Source: Nocardia transvalensis (GTDB taxonomy: Bacteria > Actinomycetota > Actinomycetes > Mycobacteriales > Mycobacteriaceae). Taken from it: a stretch of DNA of 64,000 nt. This document shows positions 45,457 to 52,873 of this stretch, one piece after another. The position numbers and the translations under genes are program-made. Every line of letters begins with the position of its first letter. Position 1 is the stretch's first letter. The notes beneath the pieces are model-generated. The model was not told where the DNA came from. It did no database searches and was given only the letters and a program-made list of their open reading frames with translations. The stretch lies in the NCBI RefSeq assembly GCF_015477765.1, contig NZ_JADLQQ010000007.1:1-64000 (forward strand), in the 5' to 3' direction.

Positions 45457-45540
45457 TCACCTCCTTTCGCGGTCCCTGGATGGAGCTGGGGATGCGTCCG
45501 GAGGGCGGGCCTCGGGCCCGCGCCGCGATCAAATCGCGGC
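45457..45540 (-). promoter_or_regulatory. Structured 5' leader with 12-nt perfect Shine-Dalgarno
   Basis: Reading leftwards towards the S1 gene: hairpin GCCGCGAT/ATCGCGGC (45522-45540, 3-nt loop), hairpin GCGGGCC/GGCCCGC (45505-45521, 3-nt loop), then GAAAGGAGGTGA (45457-45468) and the ATG 5 nt later. This looks like a translational control leader. Confidence 0.5.
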
Positions 45541-45618
45541 CGGGAAACCTGTCTGTGTGCGGCGTATCGCCGACCCGGCAGTCACGGCGCCGAGGCTAGC
45601 ACGCGGGCGGCTCGCGTG

Positions 45619-46470
45619 TCATCCCGCTGGTCGGCCGGTGCGGGGGATGCGACCGTCGACATCGGTGAAACCGTAGCTCTCGGCCAGATCGGCCACTCGC
45701 CAGGCCTTTCCGGTGCGCGTGCGGCGATTTCGGTCGCCGGCCAGGGCGACGACCGCGCGGCCGGGAAAGTGCGGGGTTTCCGCCTCGTTCAGGTCGAAGG
45801 TGCCCTCGCCCGGCAGGGTGATCAGGCGGCGCCCCTCGGCGTCGGGCGGGACCAATTGCAGCAGTTCGGTATTCACGATGCCGGGCCACAGGGATACGAC
45901 GGTGACGGCGGTGTCGGTGAGCTCGTGAGCCAGGTCGGCGGTCAGGCGGTCCACGGCCGTCTTGGATACGCCGTAGACGGTGTTGTGGGTGTAGTGCTCG
46001 GCGCCGGGGGAGGAGATGTTCACGATCAGCCCGCCCGCCTCGATGAGCAGGGTGGCGGCGAAATGGCTTGCCACATAATGGGATCGGACGCCGATGTCGA
46101 AGCCCTCGTCCCAGGCCTTCGGCGGCACCTCCCAGAACGGTTTGCCCAGCCAGCGCGCCGAGGCGGGGGAGTTGTAGACGTTGTTGACCAGGACGTCGAG
46201 GCGGCCGTGTTCGGCGCGGATCTTGGCGAACAGCCCCTCGACCGCAGCGTCGTCACGGTGGTCGCAGACGTAGGGGATCCCGACGCCCCCGAGTTCCCCG
46301 ATCCGCGCGGCCGTCTCGGCGACCGTGCCGGGCAAGCGCCCCGGCGAGGCGGTGCGTCCGGTCACGTACACCGTCGCGCCTGCCGCACCGAGTTCCAGCG
46401 CGATGCCCTTGCCGATGCCGCGGCTGGCCCCGGTCACCACGGCGACTCGGCCGGTGAGTATTCCGTTCAC
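45619..46470 (-). CDS. SDR-family oxidoreductase
   Basis: A 283-residue classical short-chain dehydrogenase. The cofactor motif is VVTGASRGIGKGIALELGAA (residues about 12-31), NNVYN follows in the NNAG position, and the catalytic triad is Ser153/154 (NISSPGAEHY), Tyr166 and Lys170 (YGVSKTA). Arg39 after the second strand (VTGRT) suggests NADP(H). It is longer than average, with an extra C-terminal segment that has homologues annotated as dehydrogenase/reductase SDR1-like. The GTG start faces the epoxide-hydrolase gene over a 54-bp shared promoter carrying a KstR-like site. The substrate could be a lipid or sterol fragment. Confidence 0.87.
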   Translation of the reverse strand: MNGILTGRVAVVTGASRGIGKGIALELGAAGATVYVTGRTASPGRLPGTVAETAARIGELGGVGIPYVCDHRDDAAVEGLFAKIRAEHGRLDVLVNNVYNSPASARWLGKPFWEVPPKAWDEGFDIGVRSHYVASHFAATLLIEAGGLIVNISSPGAEHYTHNTVYGVSKTAVDRLTADLAHELTDTAVTVVSLWPGIVNTELLQLVPPDAEGRRLITLPGEGTFDLNEAETPHFPGRAVVALAGDRNRRTRTGKAWRVADLAESYGFTDVDGRIPRTGRPAG

Positions 46471-46494
46471 GACTCCGGGACATTACCGTGAAAT

Positions 46495-46508
46495 AAGAAC
46501 ACGTTCTA
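46495..46508. promoter_or_regulatory. KstR-like operator between SDR and epoxide-hydrolase genes
   Basis: AAGAACACGTTCTA agrees with the remembered KstR consensus TNNAACNNGTTNNA at every defined base except the first. AGAAC/GTTCT arms are symmetric around AC. It is centred in the 54-bp divergent promoter, 17 bp before the rightward start. Confidence 0.5.
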
Positions 46509-46524
46509 GTACTCGGGAGGCGAA

Positions 46525-47508
46525 GTGGAGCCGACACATCGGTTCGTGGCGACCAACGGCATTCGGATGCATGTCGCCGAACAGGGCCGGGGGTATCCGG
46601 TGATCTTCTGCCACGGGTTCCCGCACGGCTGGTACGTCTGGCATCGGCAGTTGTCCGCGCTGGCCGAGGCCGGTTACCACGCCATCGCCCCCGACCTGCG
46701 TGGTTACGGCCGGACCGAGGCGCCCGAGGGCGTCGAGGCGCATACGAATGCCGCGGTGATCGGCGATCTGCTCGGCCTGCTCGACGAGATGGGTGCCGAC
46801 AAGGCGGTCTTCGTGGGCCTGGATTTCGGTGCGCAGCTGGTGTGGGAGCTGGCGCTGCGTGCGCCGGAACGGGTGGAGGCGGTATTCGTCCTGAACAATC
46901 CGTTCGCCCCGCGTCCGCCCAAGCCGCCGTCGGCGTTCTGGGTGAAGGCGGCAGGGCGGCACTTCCTGCACCTGGCCTACTTTCAGACACCGGGAGTGGC
47001 CGATGCCGAGCTGGCCGCCCGGCCACGGGAATTCCTGGCCCGTGTCTTCTATTCGCTCAGTGGCGACTACCACTACCTCGACACCTGGAAGAACCCGCCG
47101 GGGCTGGGCTATCTCGACGTGCTGCCGACAGCGCCTCCCCTGCCGTGGACGTGGCTCAGCGAGGCCGAGCTGGACACGCTGACAGCCGAATTCGAGCGCA
47201 CCGGTTTCACCGGCGGCCTCACCTGGTACCGCGCCCTGGACCGCAACTGGGAACTGACCGCCGACCTCCCCACCACGATCCCGGTCCCCACCTACTTCCT
47301 CTACGGCGAAAACGACCCGGACATGGAGGGCTTCAGCGGCCGAGACCCCCTGACCACCATGCGCGCCCACGTCCCCGACCTCCGCGCCGTCGAAAAGGTC
47401 CCCGCCGCAGGCCACCTCGTCCAATTGGAACGCACCGACGCAGTGAATGCCTTCCTCACCCGCCATCTGTCCGAGTTGGCCGGGGCGGGAATCAAGGCAG
47501 CCAGGTGA
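46525..47508 (+). CDS. Alpha/beta hydrolase, epoxide hydrolase type
   Basis: A 327-residue hydrolase. The oxyanion motif HGFPHGWYVWHRQL, the nucleophile elbow VGLDFGAQLVWEL with Asp100 (not Ser), the lid segment GLTWYRALDRNWELT with a Tyr suited to protonate the epoxide, the acid region YGENDPDMEGF and the catalytic His in AAGHLVQLERTDAV are all in the order of soluble epoxide hydrolases (EphA-like). It converts epoxides to diols in the cytosol; the substrate is unknown. The GTG has GGGAGGCG upstream. It is divergent from the SDR and its 3' end overlaps the nitroreductase gene by 17 bp. Confidence 0.87.
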   Translation: MEPTHRFVATNGIRMHVAEQGRGYPVIFCHGFPHGWYVWHRQLSALAEAGYHAIAPDLRGYGRTEAPEGVEAHTNAAVIGDLLGLLDEMGADKAVFVGLDFGAQLVWELALRAPERVEAVFVLNNPFAPRPPKPPSAFWVKAAGRHFLHLAYFQTPGVADAELAARPREFLARVFYSLSGDYHYLDTWKNPPGLGYLDVLPTAPPLPWTWLSEAELDTLTAEFERTGFTGGLTWYRALDRNWELTADLPTTIPVPTYFLYGENDPDMEGFSGRDPLTTMRAHVPDLRAVEKVPAAGHLVQLERTDAVNAFLTRHLSELAGAGIKAAR

Positions 47509-48037
47509 GGAGGTCGGGGACGGGGAGGCGGCCGCGGGGGATGGCCGTGGGTGGGTGGTGGTTGTCGTTGTCGGTGTAGCCGAGGGCTATGGCGTGGCGG
47601 GGGAGCCAGCCGGGGGCGGTGGACAGGAGGGCGGCGGCGTGGTGGACGTTGTCGTCGGGGTGGAAGGTGGTGACGCAGCTGCCGAGGCCGCGGTTGTGGG
47701 CGGCCAGGCAGATGGATTGGGCTATGCGGCCGAGGTCGAATTCGGTGTCGGCGAAACCGTTGTCCTCGGAGAGCAATACGAGGACCAGTGGGGCGCGGCC
47801 CAGGAGCATGGCGTAGTCGCCGAGGCGCGAGAGGCCGGCGCGCAGGCCCGGGTCGGTGACCGCGACGAAGCGCCATGGTTGGCGGTTGCGCGCCGAGCCC
47901 GTCCATCGCGCGATGTCGATGATTTGTTCGATGGTCACCCGGGGCACCGGATTCGGCAGGAAATGCCGTACCGACCGCAATGTCGTGATTGCCTCGTCCA
48001 CCGCGCCGACGCTACCGCCTGGGACCGCGCGACTCAT
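47492..48037 (-). CDS. Nitroreductase-family flavoprotein
   Basis: A 181-residue FMN-binding protein of the nitroreductase fold. VDEAITTLRSVRHFLPNPVP at the start contains the RSxR phosphate motif, ARWTGSARNRQPWRFVAVTD is the SxxNxQPW region, and APLVLVLLSEDN and LAAHNRGLGSCVTTF complete the active-site pattern. It reduces nitro groups or quinones with NAD(P)H; the substrate is unknown. The start GTG/ATG at 48037 is 53 bp downstream of the tautomerase-like gene on the same strand. Confidence 0.82.
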   Translation of the reverse strand: MSRAVPGGSVGAVDEAITTLRSVRHFLPNPVPRVTIEQIIDIARWTGSARNRQPWRFVAVTDPGLRAGLSRLGDYAMLLGRAPLVLVLLSEDNGFADTEFDLGRIAQSICLAAHNRGLGSCVTTFHPDDNVHHAAALLSTAPGWLPRHAIALGYTDNDNHHPPTAIPRGRLPVPDLLTWLP

Positions 48038-48090
48038 GGTGAGCCCTGCTACCTGAAACCTGTTCGTTGCCTACCGGGTGACCCGAGCCC

Positions 48091-48441
48091 TCACTCGCTC
48101 TGTTCCCACGCGGCCACCGGCATCGACAGGTACACGCCGAAATTATCCAGCCCCAAGGCCTTCTCGATGTCCTCGTGCAGCTGCTCGACTCTCTCCTGCC
48201 GATTATCGGCCCGGCTGGCGAACCATTTGGACTTGATCTCGATGACCACATCCAGCCCCTGGCTGTCGAACGGACTCGCCTGCCGAAACCGAATCTCGGC
48301 ATCCCCCGGCTTCAGATTCCTGTCATAGGGTTCCTCCGGGCATTCCACCGCCACCGACACCAGATGCGGAAGTTGCTTCGCCAGCTCCCGCAGCATGTCC
48401 TCCGGAACCTCGGGCGAATAGGTGACATCGATCAGCGGCAT
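48091..48441 (-). CDS. Tautomerase-superfamily-like protein
   Basis: A 116-residue protein beginning MPLIDVTYSPEVPEDMLREL; Pro2 (the N-terminal proline once Met is removed) is the catalytic base of the 4-oxalocrotonate tautomerase superfamily. The length is about twice that of 4-OT, as in the CHMI/CaaD/MSAD group. Later blocks include RFRQASPFDSQGLDVVIEIK and IEKALGLDNFGVYLSM. No second catalytic residue can be named. The substrate is unknown; acts in the cytosol. It precedes the nitroreductase gene on the same strand. Confidence 0.65.
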   Translation of the reverse strand: MPLIDVTYSPEVPEDMLRELAKQLPHLVSVAVECPEEPYDRNLKPGDAEIRFRQASPFDSQGLDVVIEIKSKWFASRADNRQERVEQLHEDIEKALGLDNFGVYLSMPVAAWEQSE

Positions 48442-48460
48442 ACGGCAAGTCTATCGATGG

Positions 48461-48494
48461 CCCTTGCCTCGGCGCTGGCGCGCCGAGGCAAGGG
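48461..48494. terminator. 14-bp-stem hairpin after pgl
   Basis: CCCTTGCCTCGGCG (48461-48474), loop CTGGCG, CGCCGAGGCAAGGG (48481-48494), then AATGAAGG. It lies between the pgl stop and the tautomerase start and should end the pentose phosphate operon. The arrangement CCCT...CTGG...AGGGAATGA resembles the hairpin at 22658-22692. Confidence 0.65.
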
Positions 48495-48534
48495 AATGAA
48501 GGAGGCTGCGCTGGCCGAAAGGGGCACGGGCAGG

Positions 48535-49269
48535 TCAGCGCTGCAGGTCGGCGGCGGCGCCCTGGTCGAGCAGCCAGGTGGTGGATTCGCTGCCCTTGGC
48601 CCCTGCGGAGGGGACGTCGAGGGGGGAGGCGCCGGAGAGGGCCGCGGTGACGGCGGCGGCCTTGGATTCGCCGGCGACTATCAGGACGACGTGGCGGGCG
48701 CGGTGGACGGCGGGCAGGGTGAGGGTCACCCGCACCGGCGGGGGCTTCGGCGAATCGGTCACCGCCACCACGAGTTCGTGCTCCTCACGCACCGCATCGG
48801 TGTGCGGGAACAGCGAATTCACGTGTCCCTCACCGCCCATGCCGAGCAGATGCAGATCGAAGGCGCCGTGTTCGGTGAGGTGGGCGTGCACCGCGGCCGA
48901 ATACTCCGCCGCCGCCTCGACCGGATCCGGGTATTCGCCGTCGGAGGCGGCGACCGGATGCACCCGAGCCGGGTCGACCGGGACATGGTCGAGCAGCGCC
49001 TCGCGGGCCTGCAGCTCGTTGCGTTCCGGATCGCCCGACGGCACGAAACGCTCATCGCCCCAGAACACCTCGACGCGCGACCAGTCGATATCGTTGGGCA
49101 CCTTACGAATCTGCTCCAGGGTCGCGATCCCGGTGCCACCACCGGTCAGCACCACCGACGCCGAACCCCGCTCGCGCTGAGCGGCGGTCACGGTCTCGAT
49201 GAAACGGGCGGCCGCCGCCGTCACCAAAGTCTCGGTGTCGGCGTGGATTTCGACCCGCGGCTCACTCAT
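48535..49269 (-). CDS. pgl: 6-phosphogluconolactonase
   Basis: PGL hydrolyses 6-phosphogluconolactone made by Zwf, in the oxidative pentose phosphate pathway. The 244-residue protein has SVVLTGGGTGIATLEQIRKV, VFWGDERFVPSGDPERNELQ and LLGMGGEGHVNSLFPHTDAV, the standard DevB-type substrate motifs. It is the last gene of the leftward operon, overlapping opcA by 8 bp. The C-terminus shows no irregularity. Confidence 0.96.
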   Translation of the reverse strand: MSEPRVEIHADTETLVTAAAARFIETVTAAQRERGSASVVLTGGGTGIATLEQIRKVPNDIDWSRVEVFWGDERFVPSGDPERNELQAREALLDHVPVDPARVHPVAASDGEYPDPVEAAAEYSAAVHAHLTEHGAFDLHLLGMGGEGHVNSLFPHTDAVREEHELVVAVTDSPKPPPVRVTLTLPAVHRARHVVLIVAGESKAAAVTAALSGASPLDVPSAGAKGSESTTWLLDQGAAADLQR

Positions 49270-50170
49270 AGATCACCCTTTCGATCCCCGCCAGCGCCTC
49301 CGCGTACACCTCGTCCGCGTCCAGGCGCCGCAACTCCTCGGCCAGACAGTCCTTCGTCTCCCGCCGAGCCAGCGCGAAACGCTGATCCGGCTCGCCGGTC
49401 CGGGACAGGGTGGCGGTGCGCCCGGTCTGCGGCCGGGAGATCGCGATCGATACCGTCGGCCGATGCAACTCCACCTTCAGCTCACCGGTGCGCCGTCGCA
49501 CCGGGCAGTCCAGCCGGGCGGCCAGCCATCCGGCCAGCACGTCCAGCGCGGGCTCCTCGTAGAGGCCCGACACCGTCACCGATTCCACCGGCTCGTAGGG
49601 CGGTTCGTCGAGGGAGGCCGCCAGCAGCGCCCGCCAATACGTGATCCGGCTCCACGCCAGATCGGTATTGCCCGGCGCATACGACTTCACCCGCTTCTTG
49701 ATCGCCGCCTGCGGATCCGGGGCGAAGGTCGCGTCGGTGATGCGGCGAATCGCCAAGCGCCCCACCGAATCCTTCGACGGATACTCCGGCGCCCCGCGCG
49801 GCCACCACGCCACCACCGGCGTATCGGGCAGCAGGAACGGGATCACCACACTGCTTTCGTGATTGACCAGATCCCCTTGCAGCCGAAGCACTATCACCTC
49901 GGCCGCGCCCGCGTCACCACCGACTCTTATCTGAGCGTCGAGCTTGGTCTCTGCGAACCGGTCGCCCCGCGCAAGCACTATGACCCGGCACGGGTGCTCC
50001 CGGCTGGCATCGTTGGCGGCATCGATGGCATCTTCGGCCTCAGAGGAGTCCAGTGTGCACACCACCAGGGTGAGGACCCGGCCCACGGTGATCACGCCGT
50101 TGCTCTCGCGTAGCTTCACCAGCCGCTTGGCCACATCCCGGGTATCGGTATCGGGCATGTCCACGATCAT
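49262..50170 (-). CDS. opcA: OpcA, glucose-6-phosphate dehydrogenase assembly protein
   Basis: OpcA promotes assembly and redox regulation of Zwf in cyanobacteria and actinobacteria; it is not itself catalytic. The 302-residue protein starts at ATG 50170 (IVDMPDTDTRDVAKRLVKLR); a second ATG at 50158 is possible. Blocks RVLTLVVCTLDSSEAEDAID, PDTPVVAWWPRGAPEYPSKD and LAWSRITYWRALLAASLDEP match the actinobacterial family. The start overlaps the zwf stop (ATGA), and its end overlaps pgl by 8 bp, consistent with coupled translation. Confidence 0.95.
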   Translation of the reverse strand: MIVDMPDTDTRDVAKRLVKLRESNGVITVGRVLTLVVCTLDSSEAEDAIDAANDASREHPCRVIVLARGDRFAETKLDAQIRVGGDAGAAEVIVLRLQGDLVNHESSVVIPFLLPDTPVVAWWPRGAPEYPSKDSVGRLAIRRITDATFAPDPQAAIKKRVKSYAPGNTDLAWSRITYWRALLAASLDEPPYEPVESVTVSGLYEEPALDVLAGWLAARLDCPVRRRTGELKVELHRPTVSIAISRPQTGRTATLSRTGEPDQRFALARRETKDCLAEELRRLDADEVYAEALAGIERVIYE

Positions 50171-51729
50171 GGCCGCCGCCATTCGCGCCCGGTGCGGGCA
50201 AGCATCTCGTCGGCCGCGGCCGGACCCCAGGTTCCCGCCTCGTACGGCTCGGGCTTGCCGGCGGCGGCCCAGTGCTCCAGCACGGGATCGAGGATGCGCC
50301 AGGACAACTCGACCTCCTCGTTGACCGGAAACAGCGACGGCTCCCCGAGCAGCATGTCGAGGATGAGCCGCTCGTAGGCCTCCGGCGAGGATTCGGTGAA
50401 CGACTCCCCGTAGCTGAAATCCATGTTGACGTCGCGCACTTCCATGCTGGCGCCGGGCACCTTGGAGCCGAACCGCAGGGTGATGCCCTCGTCCGGCTGC
50501 ACCCGGATGACCAGCGCGTTCTGCCCGAGTTCCTCGGTCATGGTCTGATCGAAGGGCAGATGCGGCGCCCGTTTGAACATGACCGCGATCTCGGTCACCC
50601 TGCGCCCCAGGCGTTTTCCGGTGCGCAGATAGAACGGCACGCCCGCCCATCGCCGGGTGTCGACATTTAGCGTGATGGCCGCATAGGTCTCGGTGCGCGA
50701 ATTCGGGTCGAAACCCTCCTCGTCGAGCAGCCCCACCACGTGCTCGCTGCCCTGCCAGCCCTCGGTGTACTGACCGCGGGCGGTGGTCTCGTCCAGCGGC
50801 TCCACCAGTTTCGTCGCCGAGAGCACCTTGATCTTCTCGATCTGCAGCTGCCGCGGTTCGAAGTTGACCGGATCCTCCATCGCCGTCAGCGCCAGCAGCT
50901 GCAGCAGATGATTCTGGATCACGTCGCGGGCGGCACCGATACCGTCGTAATAGCCTGCGCGCCCGCCCAATCCGATGTCCTCGGCCATCGTGATCTGCAC
51001 GTGGTCGACATAGTTGGAGTTCCAGGTCGGCTCGAACAGCTCGTTGGCGAACCGCAGCGCCAACAGGTTCTGCACCGTCTCCTTGCCGAGGTAGTGGTCG
51101 ATGCGGAAGACCGTCTCCTCCGGGAACACCCGATTCACCAGGGCATTGAGCTCCTTGGCACTCTTCAGGTCGTGCCCGAACGGCTTCTCGATCACCACCC
51201 GCCGCCACGGCTTGGGCTTACCCGGCTCGTGATCCTGCTGCTGGGCCAGCCCGGTGCGCGAGAGCTGCTGCAGCACAACCGGAAACGCGTCGGGCGGAAT
51301 CGACAGGTAGAAGGCGTGATTGCCGCCGGTGCCGCGCTCGTGGTCGAGCTGTTTGAGGGTGGCCGCCAACTGCGAGAAGGCGGCATCGTCCTCGAAGGTG
51401 CCCTGCACGAACCGCAGGCCCTCCGACAGCTGATCCCAGACCTCCTGCCGGAACGGCGTGCGCGCATGCTCCTTCACCGCATTGAGCACGACCTGGGAGA
51501 AGTCCTCGTCCGCCCAGTCCCGGCGCGCGAACCCGACCAGGGCGAACGCGGGCGGGAGCAGCCCGCGGTTCGCCAGGTCGTAGATGGCCGGCATCAGTTT
51601 TCTGCGTGACAGGTCACCGGTGACACCGAAGATCACCATGCTGCACGGGCCCGCGATCCGGGGAAGCCGCTTGTCCCGCTCTTCGCGCAGCGGATTCGCC
51701 GGTGCGGCCGTCGTCTCTACGCCGGCCAT
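50167..51729 (-). CDS. zwf: Glucose-6-phosphate 1-dehydrogenase
   Basis: Zwf oxidises glucose-6-phosphate with NADP+, the entry step of the oxidative pentose phosphate pathway. The 520-residue protein has the coenzyme motif VIFGVTGDLSRRKLMPAIYD (residues about 32-51), substrate site RIDHYLGKETVQNLLALRFA and the EKPFGHDLKSAKELN block. ATG 51729 starts 5 bp after the tal stop. Length and motifs are normal; a four-gene polycistronic context (tkt-tal-zwf-opcA-pgl) is intact. Confidence 0.97.
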   Translation of the reverse strand: MAGVETTAAPANPLREERDKRLPRIAGPCSMVIFGVTGDLSRRKLMPAIYDLANRGLLPPAFALVGFARRDWADEDFSQVVLNAVKEHARTPFRQEVWDQLSEGLRFVQGTFEDDAAFSQLAATLKQLDHERGTGGNHAFYLSIPPDAFPVVLQQLSRTGLAQQQDHEPGKPKPWRRVVIEKPFGHDLKSAKELNALVNRVFPEETVFRIDHYLGKETVQNLLALRFANELFEPTWNSNYVDHVQITMAEDIGLGGRAGYYDGIGAARDVIQNHLLQLLALTAMEDPVNFEPRQLQIEKIKVLSATKLVEPLDETTARGQYTEGWQGSEHVVGLLDEEGFDPNSRTETYAAITLNVDTRRWAGVPFYLRTGKRLGRRVTEIAVMFKRAPHLPFDQTMTEELGQNALVIRVQPDEGITLRFGSKVPGASMEVRDVNMDFSYGESFTESSPEAYERLILDMLLGEPSLFPVNEEVELSWRILDPVLEHWAAAGKPEPYEAGTWGPAAADEMLARTGREWRRP

Positions 51730-51734
51730 CGCGG

Positions 51735-52865
51735 TCAGTTGCTCCCGGTGGTCTCGAGCTCGGCCTTGGTCGCGGAAAGCAGTTCCTCCCACGACTTTTC
51801 GAACTTCTCCACGCCCTCGCGCTCGAGCACGACGAAGACGTCGTCCAGATCGACGCCGACGGCGGAGAGCTTGTCGAACACGGCCTGGGCCTGCTCGGCG
51901 GTGCCGCTGACGGTGTCGCCGCGCAGTTCGCCGTGGTCGGCGAATGCCTCGAGCGTCTTCTCCGGCAGGGTGTTGACCGTGTTCGGAGCCACCAGCTCGG
52001 TGATGTACATGGTGTCGGAGTAGTCCGGGTTCTTCACACCGGTGGACGCCCACAGCGGCCGCTGCCGGTTGCCGCCGGAGGAGGCGACCTGCTGATAGGT
52101 CGAGGTGTGCGCACCGCCGTCGAAGACGTCCTGATAGGCCGCATAGGCCAAGCGCGCGTTGGCGATACCCGCCTTGCCGCGCAGTTCGAGGGCCTCGGGC
52201 GTGCCGATCTTCTCCAGCCGCTTATCGATCTCGGTGTCCACCCGGGAGACGAAGAACGAGGCGACCGAGTGGATGCGGGCCAGATCGTGCCCGGCGACAT
52301 GGGCGGCGCGCAACCCGTCCAGGTAGGCACCCATCACGCTGATGTAGCGCTGCACAGAGAAGATCAGCGTCACGTTCACGCTGATGCCCTCCGCGATCAC
52401 CTTCGCGATGGCGGGCAGGCCCTCCTCGGTGGCGGGGATCTTGATGAACAGATTGGGCCGGTCGACGGTCTTCCACAGGTCGATCGCCTGCGCGACGGTC
52501 TTGTCGGTGTCGAAGGCGAAGCGCGGGTCGACCTCGATCGACACCCGGCCGTCCACGCCGCCGGTGGCCTCGTAGACCTCGGCCAGCACGTCACAGGCGG
52601 CGCGCACGTCGTCGGTGGTGATGGTGCGGATCGCGGCGTCGGCGTCGGCGCCCTGGGCGGCCAGTTCCTTGATCTGCTGATCGTAGGCGTGCCCCTTGCT
52701 GAGCGCGCCCTGGAAAATCGTCGGATTGGTGGTCACGCCGACCACGCTGCGGGTGGCGATGAGTTCGGCGAGGTTGCCGGACCGGATGCGGTCCCGCGAC
52801 AGATCGTCGAGCCACACCGACACTCCCGCGGCGGACAATGCGGCGAGATTCTCGTTCTGTGCCAT
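51735..52865 (-). CDS. tal: Transaldolase
   Basis: Transaldolase moves a dihydroxyacetone unit between sugar phosphates in the non-oxidative pentose phosphate branch. The 376-residue protein is the long actinobacterial form. The Schiff-base Lys is in RPNLFIKIPATEEGLPAIAK, and GVTTNPTIFQGALSKG, NVTLIFSVQRYISVMGAYLD and LWASTGVKNPDYSDTMYITE are characteristic. It lies 8 bp after tkt. All motifs are intact. Confidence 0.97.
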   Translation of the reverse strand: MAQNENLAALSAAGVSVWLDDLSRDRIRSGNLAELIATRSVVGVTTNPTIFQGALSKGHAYDQQIKELAAQGADADAAIRTITTDDVRAACDVLAEVYEATGGVDGRVSIEVDPRFAFDTDKTVAQAIDLWKTVDRPNLFIKIPATEEGLPAIAKVIAEGISVNVTLIFSVQRYISVMGAYLDGLRAAHVAGHDLARIHSVASFFVSRVDTEIDKRLEKIGTPEALELRGKAGIANARLAYAAYQDVFDGGAHTSTYQQVASSGGNRQRPLWASTGVKNPDYSDTMYITELVAPNTVNTLPEKTLEAFADHGELRGDTVSGTAEQAQAVFDKLSAVGVDLDDVFVVLEREGVEKFEKSWEELLSATKAELETTGSN

Positions 52866-52873
52866 GACGCTAG

